A stretch of 64,000 bases of DNA from Stentor roeselii. Its lineage: Eukaryota > Ciliophora > Heterotrichea > Heterotrichida > Stentoridae. Position 1 is the stretch's first letter. Each line of letters begins with the position of its first letter. The stretch is taken from positions 123,360-187,359 of the forward strand of contig RSEH01000049.1 of assembly GCA_006503475.1 (NCBI GenBank), given 5' to 3'. Of the stretch, positions 17,297 to 26,993 are shown in pieces. The notes under the pieces were generated by a model. It saw only the letters and a program-made list of their open reading frames with translations, was not told where the DNA came from and made no database searches. The position numbers and the translations under genes are program-made.

Positions 17297-19222
17297 CTAT
17301 TTATTTCTTTTACCTCTTAGACCTACGATGTAGTTCAAACTGGTTTCGAGACCGTGTCTTTCTGAGGTTGGTTTAGAGTCGCCTGGGTACATTTGGTTTA
17401 ATGTCCAGTCCATGTCCGTCCATTTGCTTTGCATAGTCTGCGTGGTGCCTTCTTTAGGAAGATAAACCTGCGTCTCTCCGTCTCTCTTGAAGTTGCTCAG
17501 GTCAGTCTGCGCTCCTGATGTCTGCTTTTTACGGATGTTCGCCATTTGCAGGGCTTTTCGACGTAGCTCCCACTCGTTCCAATGATAACTCGTGTCAATG
17601 TTATTCTCAATGAAGTGAACAGGGGTCCCTTGCCCTTGGTCTAGCATCAGAGGGGCTGTCACTGAAAATAAAGGTGTCCCGTCCTTACCTTGCAAAAGAT
17701 GCGTCAGGGAACATCTGGGAAACTCCTCTGACATCCTTAGAAGGTGGATTAGTTGAGGCTTTTGTCTTGCAACCTTGGTACATTCATCTAAAAAGAAGTT
17801 CGGGTTATCAATAAAGTCCCCCATAGCAGCAGGTGATGAAAACACGAAATGTCTTTCCCTAAACTTAGCAACTCCCAAAGTTGGTTTTCCAGGTACCAAA
17901 AGTCCATCCCTCCTCACAATACTCCAAATGCAAAATCCTTGAAAGTCAAGAGGCAAATGCATAAAATCAGGAGTAGTTTCACTAGTAAGTCTCAAAACTC
18001 CATTATTACTTTTCACTGATTCAACAAATTCAGGTGAAGGAGGTGCTCTTCTTTTAACTTCATTAACCACTTCCTTATTAACTGAAACTTCAACTTTTGC
18101 TTTATGTTCGATTAAAATACTGAAAAGTTCCTTTCTAAGAATGCTTTTATTTTTTTCTTCATTCATCGAATTGTAGACCTGACACAAGTTATCGAATTTC
18201 GGGTAGACCTGGTCCTTTGGGATCGAAGTTTTGTTTCCGATAAGTTCTTTCAACTCAACGAGCTCTCTGATGTAACGAGAATGAAGACCTTCGATTATCA
18301 TCTCTGCGTTTTGAACGTCTTCTTGAAGGGCGACCAGGTAGGTCAGGTATTGTCTTCTGTGGGTTAGTTTGTCTTTCAGCTCTGAGTTTGAATGGGCTTC
18401 TTTTAAGAGATGGGTCAGGTCTTCGCAGAGTTCGACTGTTGAAATCACTTCTCGGTTTATTTGGTTTATTAGTTCACGGGAAGGGTGGGAGACTAGCTGT
18501 TCAAAGCTCTCCAATCCAACACCTCCTTTTCCAGTTTCTTTATTATACAGTCTGATCCCAATGACAATATTACTAAGTTCCATCAATTGACTAACCTTTT
18601 CCGGCGTAGACATTGCAACAAAAGGTCTAAGTCCCGGTCTTGGCAAGACACTTTCAAGAGCAGCAGCGACTTCCCTTTCCATAGTCGACAAAATATTTGA
18701 CTGAATATTCGGATTGACAACCGCATTGCTGATGGCAGCAAGACTCGTGAGTCCTCCTCCAGGTTTAATGATAATATTTGCGAAGTTAAGTCCAACAAGT
18801 TTATTCCTGTAAAGCAAAAAACTAAAAATCCTCTTGTAAAGTAAAGTAATTCCTTCAAAATCATTCCCGCTACGTGTCTCACAATTCACTATTTCGTCAA
18901 TGTAAGAGTTGGTTTCTTGACTTTGAACACTTGAAAAATGCTGTTGAAAGGTCTCTTGTTGCACGTAAGACGAGTCGTAAGTTATTTGCAACTTTAAGGT
19001 CTCCATTGAGGCCGTCGCACTTTGGGATAAACGTGAGACGGCAAGTTCGACTAACTTTTTTGCATCTGAATCACCTCCGATTGGGTCTTCTAGGAAAAAA
19101 CGGTCGGTTGCTGGGTTTATTGTCATGTAGGCGATGTAGGCTGCTAGGGATTCTGCTACTGGATGACCTTTTTCACGGCATTGGAATACGATCCACTTTA
19201 TGATGTCCTCAACGTCTGCCAT
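17297..19222 (-). CDS. CFAP206: CFAP206-like cilia and flagella associated protein
   Basis: A 641-residue protein similar in length and order to CFAP206 (human form about 620). It has an N-terminal helical part beginning MADVEDIIKWIVFQCREKGH, a central helical region, and a C-terminal domain with features such as LPLDFQGFCIWSIVRRDGLL and PNFFLDECTKVARQKPQLIH. CFAP206 sits at the base of radial spoke 2 on axonemal doublets and helps anchor spokes and dynein c. Ciliates use it in motile cilia. The ATG lies 74 bp from the divergent kinase gene. Its stop is 4 bp from that of the DRC5-like gene, so two axonemal genes face each other. Confidence 0.85.
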   Translation of the reverse strand: MADVEDIIKWIVFQCREKGHPVAESLAAYIAYMTINPATDRFFLEDPIGGDSDAKKLVELAVSRLSQSATASMETLKLQITYDSSYVQQETFQQHFSSVQSQETNSYIDEIVNCETRSGNDFEGITLLYKRIFSFLLYRNKLVGLNFANIIIKPGGGLTSLAAISNAVVNPNIQSNILSTMEREVAAALESVLPRPGLRPFVAMSTPEKVSQLMELSNIVIGIRLYNKETGKGGVGLESFEQLVSHPSRELINQINREVISTVELCEDLTHLLKEAHSNSELKDKLTHRRQYLTYLVALQEDVQNAEMIIEGLHSRYIRELVELKELIGNKTSIPKDQVYPKFDNLCQVYNSMNEEKNKSILRKELFSILIEHKAKVEVSVNKEVVNEVKRRAPPSPEFVESVKSNNGVLRLTSETTPDFMHLPLDFQGFCIWSIVRRDGLLVPGKPTLGVAKFRERHFVFSSPAAMGDFIDNPNFFLDECTKVARQKPQLIHLLRMSEEFPRCSLTHLLQGKDGTPLFSVTAPLMLDQGQGTPVHFIENNIDTSYHWNEWELRRKALQMANIRKKQTSGAQTDLSNFKRDGETQVYLPKEGTTQTMQSKWTDMDWTLNQMYPGDSKPTSERHGLETSLNYIVGLRGKRNK

Positions 19223-19296
19223 AACTGTTTTTAGAGATTATTAGAAGAGAAGGATTCGCGTTATTGGAAGTGTCAACTTTCTCTTATAATTTAAAA

Positions 19297-20790
19297 ATGG
19301 GTAAAAGAATCGGTCAATACGAATTAAAAACAAAACTCGGGAAAGGTACATTCGGAACAGTATATCTCGGCAAACACATCCCTTCAAAAAACAAAATCGC
19401 CGTCAAAATGATAAACCGGGAAGGTCTGAAGCCAGAGCAGCAAAACCGCCTAGAACAAGAAATTCTCTGTCAAAGATCAGTAACCAGTGACTACATCGTC
19501 AGTCTAATCGACGTTCAAAAGACTGAAAACAACTTCTACCTCATCCTTGAATACTGCGAAGGGGGCGACCTTGGCCAGTTCATCAAAACTCACGGGCCAG
19601 TTGATGAAGAAACAACTCAGCGTTGGATGCAGAACCTCGCAGAAGGCTTTAAAGCCTTAAAATCGAAAAACATCATTCATCGGGACCTGAAACTACAGAA
19701 TATTTTAATGTCGGAAAATTCTACGAAAGCTGTTTTAAAACTTGCTGATTTTGGAATGTCCCGGTTTTTGGATAATGACTTGGCACAGACTTGGTTGGGG
19801 ACTCCTCTCTACATGGCTCCAGAGATGTTCAGAAACAAAGAAGGATACGACTTCAAAGCCGATATCTGGAGTTTAGGAGTCGTGATGTACGAAATGCTAA
19901 CCGGTGAGGCCCCGATCAGAGTTCAAAAGCGTGAAGACATTCCCTTAGCCCAAAAAAACCTAAAAAAATGGCCTCCAGGAATATCATCAACATGTTCAGA
20001 CCTTCTCTCAAAACTTTTAACCTACAACCCAAAAGACCGTATATCCTTCGAAGAGCTCTTCATCCACCCCTTCATCAACTCCAACGAAGAACCATCGAAG
20101 CCAGAAGAAAAAACCGAAAGTGTCCCTCAAGATGACTTCGAACTTTTAGACGACAACGAAACAGGAAACGATTTCATCTTTTTAAGACCCGACATCCACC
20201 CAGCAGTAAACCTTACTGAATTTATTTCATCAACATTAAAAAACGAAGAAATTTGTGAAGTTATTGAAAAACTTGCAGTGAAACTTAAAAATAGCAAAGA
20301 ATTAATCGGTGCTTTTGCACTTTTTATCAAATCTTCTGTTATTCTTAGTGATATGGTCAATAAAAGCAAAGATTTAGTTGATTTACATGGACTTGCTGCT
20401 GTTTCTTATCCTTTGTTTTTTGAAAGATTTGAAAAACTTAAAAAGTTGTTTCAAGATTCGAGGGCTAAAACTGATGAACTTTGCAAGGAAATTGAGAATT
20501 TACTTGATGAACAGAAAAAAAATGCTAAACATGAAGGGAGTACAAAACAACTGCTTGCGGAAAACCTTATATTTAATTATTCGATTACACTGTGTAAAGA
20601 AGCTGCAAAGGATGAGTATCTTAGGGATTATTTGAAAGCTGGCGAAAAATACAAAGAAGCCATTTTGTTACTTGATTTTTTGGTCAAGGATAAAAATGAA
20701 AATAATCCGGATTGGAACGCTTTTCAGAATTTTGTTGAAGAAACTCATCGGCGGTTTGAAACTGTGAATGTTAAACTGACAACTGCTTAG
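19297..20790 (+). CDS. ULK/ATG1-type serine/threonine kinase with C-terminal MIT-like region
   Basis: A 497-residue protein read from the ATG at 19297; the frame is open further upstream but has no earlier ATG. The kinase domain spans about residues 7-265. It has a glycine loop (LGKGTFGTVYLG), the Lys in AVKM, the HRD motif in IIHRDLKLQN, a DFG in LADFGMSRF, and the activation-segment end GTPLYMAPE. The fold and the DLKLQNIL signature match ULK/ATG1 kinases. The C-terminal 100 residues include AGEKYKEAILLLDFLV, typical of an MIT or tandem-MIT helix bundle as in ULK3/ATG1. It probably acts in autophagy initiation or membrane-linked signalling. All catalytic residues are present. Confidence 0.88.
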   Translation: MGKRIGQYELKTKLGKGTFGTVYLGKHIPSKNKIAVKMINREGLKPEQQNRLEQEILCQRSVTSDYIVSLIDVQKTENNFYLILEYCEGGDLGQFIKTHGPVDEETTQRWMQNLAEGFKALKSKNIIHRDLKLQNILMSENSTKAVLKLADFGMSRFLDNDLAQTWLGTPLYMAPEMFRNKEGYDFKADIWSLGVVMYEMLTGEAPIRVQKREDIPLAQKNLKKWPPGISSTCSDLLSKLLTYNPKDRISFEELFIHPFINSNEEPSKPEEKTESVPQDDFELLDDNETGNDFIFLRPDIHPAVNLTEFISSTLKNEEICEVIEKLAVKLKNSKELIGAFALFIKSSVILSDMVNKSKDLVDLHGLAAVSYPLFFERFEKLKKLFQDSRAKTDELCKEIENLLDEQKKNAKHEGSTKQLLAENLIFNYSITLCKEAAKDEYLRDYLKAGEKYKEAILLLDFLVKDKNENNPDWNAFQNFVEETHRRFETVNVKLTTA

Positions 20791-20810
20791 TGTTATTATA
20801 ATAGAATGGT

Positions 20811-21134
20811 TTATAGACCTGAAAAATGAACCCACGATCCTTTATTCCTCAGGTTTTCCAATTCCTCCTTAATATCTTCTTCCTTAACCCCACTATTTTT
20901 AACATCAATCCAGAACTGTATCCACTCCTTTAATTCAATTAAACTATTCCCATCCTTATCAACCGCTTTAAGCAGTTCTCTCGAGTTAAGACTAGCAAAG
21001 TTGTGTTTCCAATATTTCATCGCTTCTTGCAAGTCAATAACATTATTTCCATCCGAGTCAATTTCCTTAAAAAGTTCAACAACAAGTTTTTTCAAATCAG
21101 GTGACAAACTATTGACAGGCAGACAGCATCCCAT
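20811..21134 (-). CDS. Small acylated EF-hand calcium sensor
   Basis: A 107-residue protein starting MGCCLPVNS. Gly2 fits N-myristoylation, and Cys3 and Cys4 fit palmitoylation, so it is probably tethered to a membrane. Two EF-hands are complete: EIDSDGNNVIDLQE (about residues 26-39) and AVDKDGNSLIELKE (about 62-75), each with acidic ligands at positions 1, 3 and 12. It ends with a basic and aromatic tail. It is a short, two-hand sensor like a half calmodulin with a lipid anchor. The start codon is 95 bp from the divergent start of another acylated protein at 21230. Confidence 0.88.
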   Translation of the reverse strand: MGCCLPVNSLSPDLKKLVVELFKEIDSDGNNVIDLQEAMKYWKHNFASLNSRELLKAVDKDGNSLIELKEWIQFWIDVKNSGVKEEDIKEELENLRNKGSWVHFSGL

Positions 21135-21229
21135 GGCTATTTATTATAAACCTTCTATCTTATTTATTGAAAACTCAATCATTATAAAAAAACAAATTCT
21201 CAAATCGTTAAATAATCAATAAACTTCCA
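21135..21229. promoter_or_regulatory. 95-bp divergent promoter between two acylated-protein genes
   Basis: A/T-rich spacer with TTATAATAAATA-type elements close to each start codon. It probably drives both the EF-hand gene and the MORN gene. Confidence 0.45.
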
Positions 21230-22408
21230 ATGGGAACTTGCACCTGCAGCTGCATGTCAGAAAAACCAGAAAACACTGAAAAACCCAGCGAAATCACTTC
21301 AAACTGCAAAAAAATCATTGAACAGTCTGACAAAGCAGTCCAGTCCGACTCGATCATCCTCTCCGCAAATCCAATCCCGATGCAAAACACGGAACTTCCA
21401 GAGCCAGAACCTTTAAAAGAAATAATCTTTCCAGTCATTCCTCTAGTCCCAGTCACCACTCTTCAAGCAGCGATTCGAGGGTACAAAGCTAGAAAAGCTT
21501 TGAAAACTTTCACTCAAGAAGCTTTTAAAATTTCTTCTCAAGCTTCTAAAAACGTTTCTCAAGAAATAGTAAAAAATTCTTCTCAAGTGCAAACTGAACT
21601 TATTTCTGAAGTACCTAAAACGATTTCTACTGTCGAAGCAAGACAGGCTTATTCTAGACTTCCTCCTTTTAAATTTGATCGACTTGCTGGTGATGAGCCT
21701 GTTGATTGGAAGGGACCGACAAGGTTTCTTGATGGAAGTGTTTATGTTGGGGAATGGAATAATAAAGGATTGCAACATGGAAAAGGAATTATGTATTATA
21801 TTGATGGAGGTATTTGTGAAGGGTACTGGAAAGATGGAAAATTACATGGAGGTGGACGCAGGATTTCTCCTAATGGAGATGTTTATTCTGGAAATTGGAT
21901 TGATGGAAAAATGCATGGGCAGGGTGTTATGGAATATGTTGGGAAATCTACTTATTCTGGAAGTTGGATGGATGGAAGGCAACATGGAGTTGGCTCTGAA
22001 GTGTGGCCCGACGGTTCAAGATTCGAAGGAAACTTCATCGACGGTAAAAAGTCTGGAAAAGGTCGTTTCTGGTGGAAAGACGGTACAAAATACGAAGGCG
22101 ACTTCTTCAACGACGTGATAGAAGGTCAAGGTAAGTACACCTGGCCAAACCGTGAATACGAAGGTCAATGGAAAGACAGTAAAATGCACGGAAAAGGTAC
22201 TTTCCGATGGAAAGACGGGAAAGTCTACGAAGGCGAATACCTAAACGACGTCAAAGAAGGCTTCGGGATCCTCCGTTGGCCGGACGGCAAAAACTACGAA
22301 GGCCAATGGAAAGACGGAAAATTTAACGGTCACGGAACACTTACTCAAAGAGGCAAAGCGCGAACAGGCATCTGGGAAGACGGCGAATTTAAAAGAAAAG
22401 TAAGATAA
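21230..22408 (+). CDS. Acylated IQ-motif MORN-repeat protein
   Basis: A 392-residue protein starting MGTCTCSCMS. Gly2 with three nearby Cys fits myristoylation plus palmitoylation. An IQ-type calmodulin-binding helix lies at about residues 78-98 (LQAAIRGYKARKALK). From about residue 160 to 390 there are some ten MORN repeats (YEGxW, DGKMHGxG pattern). MORN proteins in protists sit at the cell cortex, basal bodies and cytokinetic structures, or regulate lipid kinases. The neighbouring EF-hand protein could be a calcium partner, but that is inference. Coding-strand composition switches sharply near 22008 from T/G-rich to C/A-rich third positions. Confidence 0.9.
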   Translation: MGTCTCSCMSEKPENTEKPSEITSNCKKIIEQSDKAVQSDSIILSANPIPMQNTELPEPEPLKEIIFPVIPLVPVTTLQAAIRGYKARKALKTFTQEAFKISSQASKNVSQEIVKNSSQVQTELISEVPKTISTVEARQAYSRLPPFKFDRLAGDEPVDWKGPTRFLDGSVYVGEWNNKGLQHGKGIMYYIDGGICEGYWKDGKLHGGGRRISPNGDVYSGNWIDGKMHGQGVMEYVGKSTYSGSWMDGRQHGVGSEVWPDGSRFEGNFIDGKKSGKGRFWWKDGTKYEGDFFNDVIEGQGKYTWPNREYEGQWKDSKMHGKGTFRWKDGKVYEGEYLNDVKEGFGILRWPDGKNYEGQWKDGKFNGHGTLTQRGKARTGIWEDGEFKRKVR

Positions 22409-22416
22409 TTTATATA

Positions 22417-23532
22417 ATGGAAAGCAGAATATTTTACTGGGAAAGACAAGGCAGACAACATACTTGCGGCATTCATACACTTAACTCTATACTTCAAGGA
22501 CCTTTCATCACTAAAGATATCTTTCATGCTAAAGCTCTTGAAGTCAAACAAGAACAACTAAAAATCGCACCTGATCTTGATGAAGTATTTAAAATTTAGA
22601 GTATTATTGATGATGATGGATGCAGTGTTGAACTACTGCAAAAGTGCCTTGCTGATCATCAGATTAAATGTCAGTATCTTAGAATGCAGGAAATTGGAGA
22701 GATCTTGAAATACAAGGGAATGATCTGTAATAATGGAGATCATTATTTCGCTTTGATTAACTATGAAAGGTGCTGGATCAACTTTGATAGTCTTTCTTCT
22801 AATGGCCCTGAATTTTTAGTGATTGAAGAACTTTCTCAATTAATTGCAACTCAACTTGGAAAAGGAGGAGTTTTCTTTCGACTCACTGGAGACTTACCTA
22901 AAAATTACGATTTTCCTCATGATTTGATGGAACATCAGAGAGTTTTTAGCTTTAATGATATTTATGAATGTGGAAGTATCATTAAAGCCATTCGAGAAAG
23001 CCAAAGACCAACTTCTGTGAAAAATCTTTCAGAGGAAGAACAAATTCAACTTGCATTGAAGAGAAGTCAGGAATGTCCTGAGAATAATTCGATTTTTAAT
23101 GGCTTGCCGAGTGAAGCTGAACAAATGGAATTGATAAGAGCTGGAGTTTTAGATGATTTTGATGGGAATTTAAATGAATTGAATAAATTTCTAGAAGATA
23201 ATGAAAAGATAAGCTTCGAAAGTGAAAGCAGTGAAAATGAAGAGTTAAAACTAGCTAAACAGATGAGTATCGATGAAAATAAACATCTGTTTATTAAAGA
23301 ACACCCAGTTTTCCTTATCAAGCAAAATGGAAGAGTTTTACTTGAAAGTGTTAAAGAAAGTGAAAGTTTCCAAGAATTTGAAGAAAGACTTAAAGAAAAA
23401 CTTGGTTATTCTCAGGTTGAAATTTTCATGAAAGACGAGAACTTTTCTCAGTACCCTGAAAAAACATTGAAGGTTTTAGACTTTGTGAATATTTGCCTGC
23501 CTATTAAGTTTTATGTTGAGACTTTGATTTAA
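22417..23532 (+). CDS. Ataxin-3-like Josephin deubiquitinase with UIM motifs
   Basis: Exons 22417-22584 and 22600-23532 give a 366-residue protein. The Josephin domain has a likely catalytic Cys17 (HTCGIHTLNSILQG), His104 (NNGDHYFAL) and Asn117 (WINFDSL), matching Cys14, His119 and Asn134 of human ataxin-3, with a plausible oxyanion Gln11. A ubiquitin-interacting motif follows at about 200-215 (EEEQIQLALKRSQ) and a second Leu-Ala-Lys UIM-like helix at about 313. The C-terminus looks ubiquitin-like or UBX-like in its strand pattern. It should trim ubiquitin chains in protein quality control. The start is only 8 bp after the MORN gene stop, on the same strand. Confidence 0.9.
22585..22599 (+). 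other. 15-nt intron (GTATTTAAAATTTAG)
   Basis: The intron starts GTA, ends TAG and has an A at position 10. Unspliced, it would end the Josephin protein after 60 codons. Spliced, the Josephin domain is continuous with catalytic Cys in exon 1 and His/Asn in exon 2. Confidence 0.93.
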
Positions 23533-23572
23533 CTTGCTATTTTTTTTATTAATTATCGAAACCATTCTAAAT

Positions 23573-25324
23573 ATGAATTTCTGTGAATATATGGCAACAG
23601 TGATGGACCACGTCATCTGCTGCAAACGGATTCCGAATCATGGCCAAAATGCTTCAATTGGCACGTTGGAACTCTCAGAAAACCCATCGTCTTACTCTTC
23701 AATAAATCAAGATAATATTCATGAAGGTTCCTTGAAAGATTCGTTACAATTTTCAAGAATCTCTTTAAAAAATAACCCTGAAACGCAAGAAACCCGAAGG
23801 GCAACTCAGGTTATATTGACTGATGACTGCTTCGTTTCCCTTGAAAAAGACATGAACCAGATCTGGGACGCTGTAGATAACAACCAACTCCAGCTGATAA
23901 GTGAATTTATTTCAACTAATGATGTCAGTCTTCTCGAAGATTTCGACGGCTTCACCCTTCTTCATCGCAGTGTCATTGCTGGCAATAAAGAAATGACTGA
24001 AACTTTACTCAATAAAATCGACTCTTCTGCAAAGGATCATCTGGGAAGGACTCCTCTTCATTATGCTTGTATCAAATCTGACCCTGAAATTGTTGACTTA
24101 CTGCTGAAAAATTCCTCTGATCCTTTCATTACTGATAAATTTGGAAAAATTCCAGCAGATTACTGCAGAAGAAGTTTAGAAATTAGAAAAATATTCGCAA
24201 ATTTCACAAAAATCGTTAGAAGTGCTTCGAGTACATCGATGGCTGATAATTCAATTAGCTCCATTCAAGGACTTAAAAGGAAAATCAAGTCGCAGAATAT
24301 TGAAAGTGAGATTAGCAGAAAAAGTGAACCTTCGGAAATTAGAAGAGTTAGTATTGGACATCAGAAAGTTCGGAGGTTGACTGGTCCAATCGATAAAAGT
24401 TCCTTCACCTCTTGCCTAGACGACTACGAAGTGGTAAATGTTCTCGGAGTGAGTTACATCGGAGTGATCTACTTAGTCCGAGAGTCAAAATCAAGTACTT
24501 ACTACGCATTAAAAGTAGTAGAAAAACAAAAACTTAAAAAAGACTGCGACAAGCAGATGGTGTTGATAGAGAAAAAACTGATGATTTTGCTTAATCATCC
24601 ATTCATCAACCCCTTAGTCCTCTCACTCCAAACGAAGCACAAACTATTGATGATCAGTCCTTTTTGCTCTGGGGGTAGTCTTGCACTTCAACTTCTAGAA
24701 AAAGGCCGCCTTCCACTGGATGACATCCGTCTTTACGCTTGTGAATTAGTAGAAGTCCTTGAATATTTACATGAAAAAAGCATTGTTTATCGAGGACTTT
24801 CCCTGAAAAATATTTTGTTGACAAGTGAAGGACATATACACTTAAGTAACTTTCAACTTGCCATCGAAGGACTCTCAGAAGATGTCAGCGCGTTGAGTTA
24901 TCATCGTCAATTATCATTGCCTCCAGAGATGTTAAATGGTGAACTTCATGGAAAAGCGGTTGACTGGTATATGTTAGGACTGGTTTTGTATGAACTTGCT
25001 ACAGGACTACAGTACTTTCCCGGCGAGTGCAATGAACCTAAACAGGCACTATCTCTAATAACCGACCCTCATCTACTCGACCTACTCTCAGGGCTACTCC
25101 AACCGACTCACTTCAAAAGACTCGGCTTCGAGTCTTCAGAATCCGTGAAATGCCATCATTTTTTCAACAACATCAACTGGTTCCAAGTCAGCTTCGGACA
25201 CCTTGCCATGCCCACCCCAGTCGGACTAGATACCTTTCCACAGTTCACCGATTTAGAGCTATCAATAAACGAAGAATACACAAGTGACAAGCCTTTTCCA
25301 AACTGGACTTTTATAAATGATTAA
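23573..25324 (+). CDS. Ankyrin-repeat AGC-type pseudokinase
   Basis: The frame is open from 23534, but the first ATG is at 23573 (583 residues); an ATG at 23591 is an alternative. Ankyrin repeats lie at about residues 85-205 (DGFTLLHRSVIAG, LGRTPLHYACIKS). An AGC-type kinase fold follows at about 282-545. Lys314 of the ALKV motif is kept. The glycine loop is broken (LGVSYIGVIYL). The catalytic Asp is Gly408 (YRGLSLKN instead of HRDLKPEN). The metal-binding DFG is Asn426-Phe-Gln. It should therefore be catalytically dead. A hydrophobic-motif-like end, PFPNWTFIND, is kept. It probably acts as a scaffold or allosteric partner of an active kinase. The stop is 6 bp from the converging gene. Confidence 0.85.
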   Translation: MNFCEYMATVMDHVICCKRIPNHGQNASIGTLELSENPSSYSSINQDNIHEGSLKDSLQFSRISLKNNPETQETRRATQVILTDDCFVSLEKDMNQIWDAVDNNQLQLISEFISTNDVSLLEDFDGFTLLHRSVIAGNKEMTETLLNKIDSSAKDHLGRTPLHYACIKSDPEIVDLLLKNSSDPFITDKFGKIPADYCRRSLEIRKIFANFTKIVRSASSTSMADNSISSIQGLKRKIKSQNIESEISRKSEPSEIRRVSIGHQKVRRLTGPIDKSSFTSCLDDYEVVNVLGVSYIGVIYLVRESKSSTYYALKVVEKQKLKKDCDKQMVLIEKKLMILLNHPFINPLVLSLQTKHKLLMISPFCSGGSLALQLLEKGRLPLDDIRLYACELVEVLEYLHEKSIVYRGLSLKNILLTSEGHIHLSNFQLAIEGLSEDVSALSYHRQLSLPPEMLNGELHGKAVDWYMLGLVLYELATGLQYFPGECNEPKQALSLITDPHLLDLLSGLLQPTHFKRLGFESSESVKCHHFFNNINWFQVSFGHLAMPTPVGLDTFPQFTDLELSINEEYTSDKPFPNWTFIND

Positions 25325-25330
25325 TTTTAG

Positions 25331-26266
25331 CTAAAAGACTGAACAAGCTGAACAACAGTTTCCGTCTCTTCTTGTCACGATTCCACTTCTTTCCTCTCCT
25401 TTCGTCAAAGTTTCTGATTTCGAGCCTTCATTAGGAGTGACTTGTTCTCGAGTCGTCTTCGGGCCAGTTAATCTTGAGACTGGAAGTTGTTTCGCTTCTT
25501 CTTCATCACTTGAACTTTCAGATTCCACTTCTGAGTCCCTCGGGTTGATGATCAAATCACTGAAGCTCATCTTTGAGTTAAAAGAATCATCACGGCTTTC
25601 ATTGTGATAAGCGTCTTGAGCGTCGAGAAGATCCAGTCCTTTACTTTGACTTCTTGAAACATCACTCGCGACTTCCAAGGCCAGAGGGTCTTTAGCGACT
25701 TGTTTTTTTGGTTTTTCTGTTTTTTCAGTAATGATGATTTTTGGCTTTTCAACTGGTTTCACTTGTTTCGAGGAACTTTCCTTTTCACCTGGTGTGAGAA
25801 GAGAAGAATTAGGTGAAGAGGCTTTACTTGAAGATTTTAGTATTTGCTCTAGTTTTACACTGATGCTGACAACAGCTGATTCATCAGCGCACTTTTGAAG
25901 AGGGACTTCTCGACGAATGATGGGTTTTTTTAGAACTGGGATTTGACTGAACTCGATTTTTACTTCACCATTTGAAATGCGGGATTTTCCCTTCTGTTGA
26001 ATTAATCGAATCACGAAGTTTTTTTTGACGTATTTTTCGCCTTTTTTGTGCATTGTTATGTTGAAACTGATGGGGTAGTCAAATTGCACGAATGAAGACT
26101 CAGGACTGTAGTTCTGGGCTTGGGTCTCTTGACGCATTTTTTTCCCTCTTTGGACTTCGATTAACACTGGGCAGGCTTCTGGTAGCTTTAAACGAATGTA
26201 GTGAATTGTTATTTCTAAGTGATGCTTCACCTTCTCAGCTGTCAACTTTTCTAGGAGACCTGCCAT
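25331..26266 (-). CDS. NT-C2 (EEIG1/EHBP1-type) domain protein with CaaX end
   Basis: A 311-residue protein. Residues 1-150 show the strand pattern of the NT-C2 domain (HLEITIHYIRLKLPEACPVL, SFNITMHKKGEKYVKKNF). That domain is found in EEIG1 and EHBP1, which link membranes and actin or Rab pathways. The rest is disordered, Ser/Glu/Lys-rich. The C-terminus reads CCSACSVF, so the last four residues (Cys-Ser-Val-Phe) form a possible CaaX prenylation site beside further Cys for palmitoylation. The ATG is 4 bp downstream of the stop of the BSD gene on the same strand, an unusually tight tandem. Confidence 0.7.
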   Translation of the reverse strand: MAGLLEKLTAEKVKHHLEITIHYIRLKLPEACPVLIEVQRGKKMRQETQAQNYSPESSFVQFDYPISFNITMHKKGEKYVKKNFVIRLIQQKGKSRISNGEVKIEFSQIPVLKKPIIRREVPLQKCADESAVVSISVKLEQILKSSSKASSPNSSLLTPGEKESSSKQVKPVEKPKIIITEKTEKPKKQVAKDPLALEVASDVSRSQSKGLDLLDAQDAYHNESRDDSFNSKMSFSDLIINPRDSEVESESSSDEEEAKQLPVSRLTGPKTTREQVTPNEGSKSETLTKGEERSGIVTRRDGNCCSACSVF

Positions 26267-26270
26267 TTAA

Positions 26271-26993
26271 TTATTGAGAATCTTCGGGGGAATCAAAGGG
26301 TTTTTCTTGGTTTGATGGAGGAATTTCAGTGATTGAAGAGTTTTCAAGGACTTCTGAAGAGTTTTTTCTTGATTTTTCGAGTTTTTCAACTCTTTCTTCG
26401 AGGTCTTTTATTCGGTTTAGAGCTGATTGAAGAAGAGTTTTTAAAGAATCGATTTCTGAGTTTTTTTCTTCTTTTTTATCAGGTTTTAAAGGATTAGAAA
26501 CAGTTTTTTTTTCTACAGGTTTAGGTTCAGCGATTTCTGCTTCAAGTTCTTTATCAAGTTCATCAAGAAGACTACTTCTTAGTTCATGAAGGTCTTTATT
26601 AACATGATCTTTTTGCGCATATCTTTTCAAGGTCCTATCTTTGATTTCTTGAGTGATTTCAAAGTAGTTTCTCCAGAAGAGTTCTTCATTCACCTTGCTA
26701 GGGACTACTTTTCTATAAAGTTCTCTTAAGTTCAAGTCACTATCAAGCACTTTCAAGATGCAGTCGTATTTTTCATCAAGATTAAAACCATTCAGCGGGT
26801 TTTTCGCCAAAAGTCTTTTTTCATCTGTGTAAATTTCCCACATCTCGTCTCTCAGAACATCTTTTAAACTTCCTCGAATGCCGAGACCCTTTGCCTGTTC
26901 CAGATAATCTTCCCAAGGAAGTTTCACCTTCGGATCAGTAGTTTTTTCTTCTCCTCCAACGACAGAATTGACTAGATTAAAGAAACTTTTCAT
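26271..26993 (-). CDS. BSD-domain protein (SYAP1-like)
   Basis: A 240-residue protein. The BSD signature is clear at about residues 98-118: VPSKVNEELFWRNYFEIT, with the invariant Phe-Trp and Tyr-Phe pairs. The N-terminal part (LPWEDYLEQAKGLG and a helical repeat before the BSD) resembles the SYAP1/plant BSD group that acts at membranes and in Akt/TORC2 signalling. The C-terminal half is charged and coiled-coil, with no known domain. The start codon is 20 bp from the divergent start at 27014. Substrate and partners are unknown. Confidence 0.78.
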   Translation of the reverse strand: MKSFFNLVNSVVGGEEKTTDPKVKLPWEDYLEQAKGLGIRGSLKDVLRDEMWEIYTDEKRLLAKNPLNGFNLDEKYDCILKVLDSDLNLRELYRKVVPSKVNEELFWRNYFEITQEIKDRTLKRYAQKDHVNKDLHELRSSLLDELDKELEAEIAEPKPVEKKTVSNPLKPDKKEEKNSEIDSLKTLLQSALNRIKDLEERVEKLEKSRKNSSEVLENSSITEIPPSNQEKPFDSPEDSQ

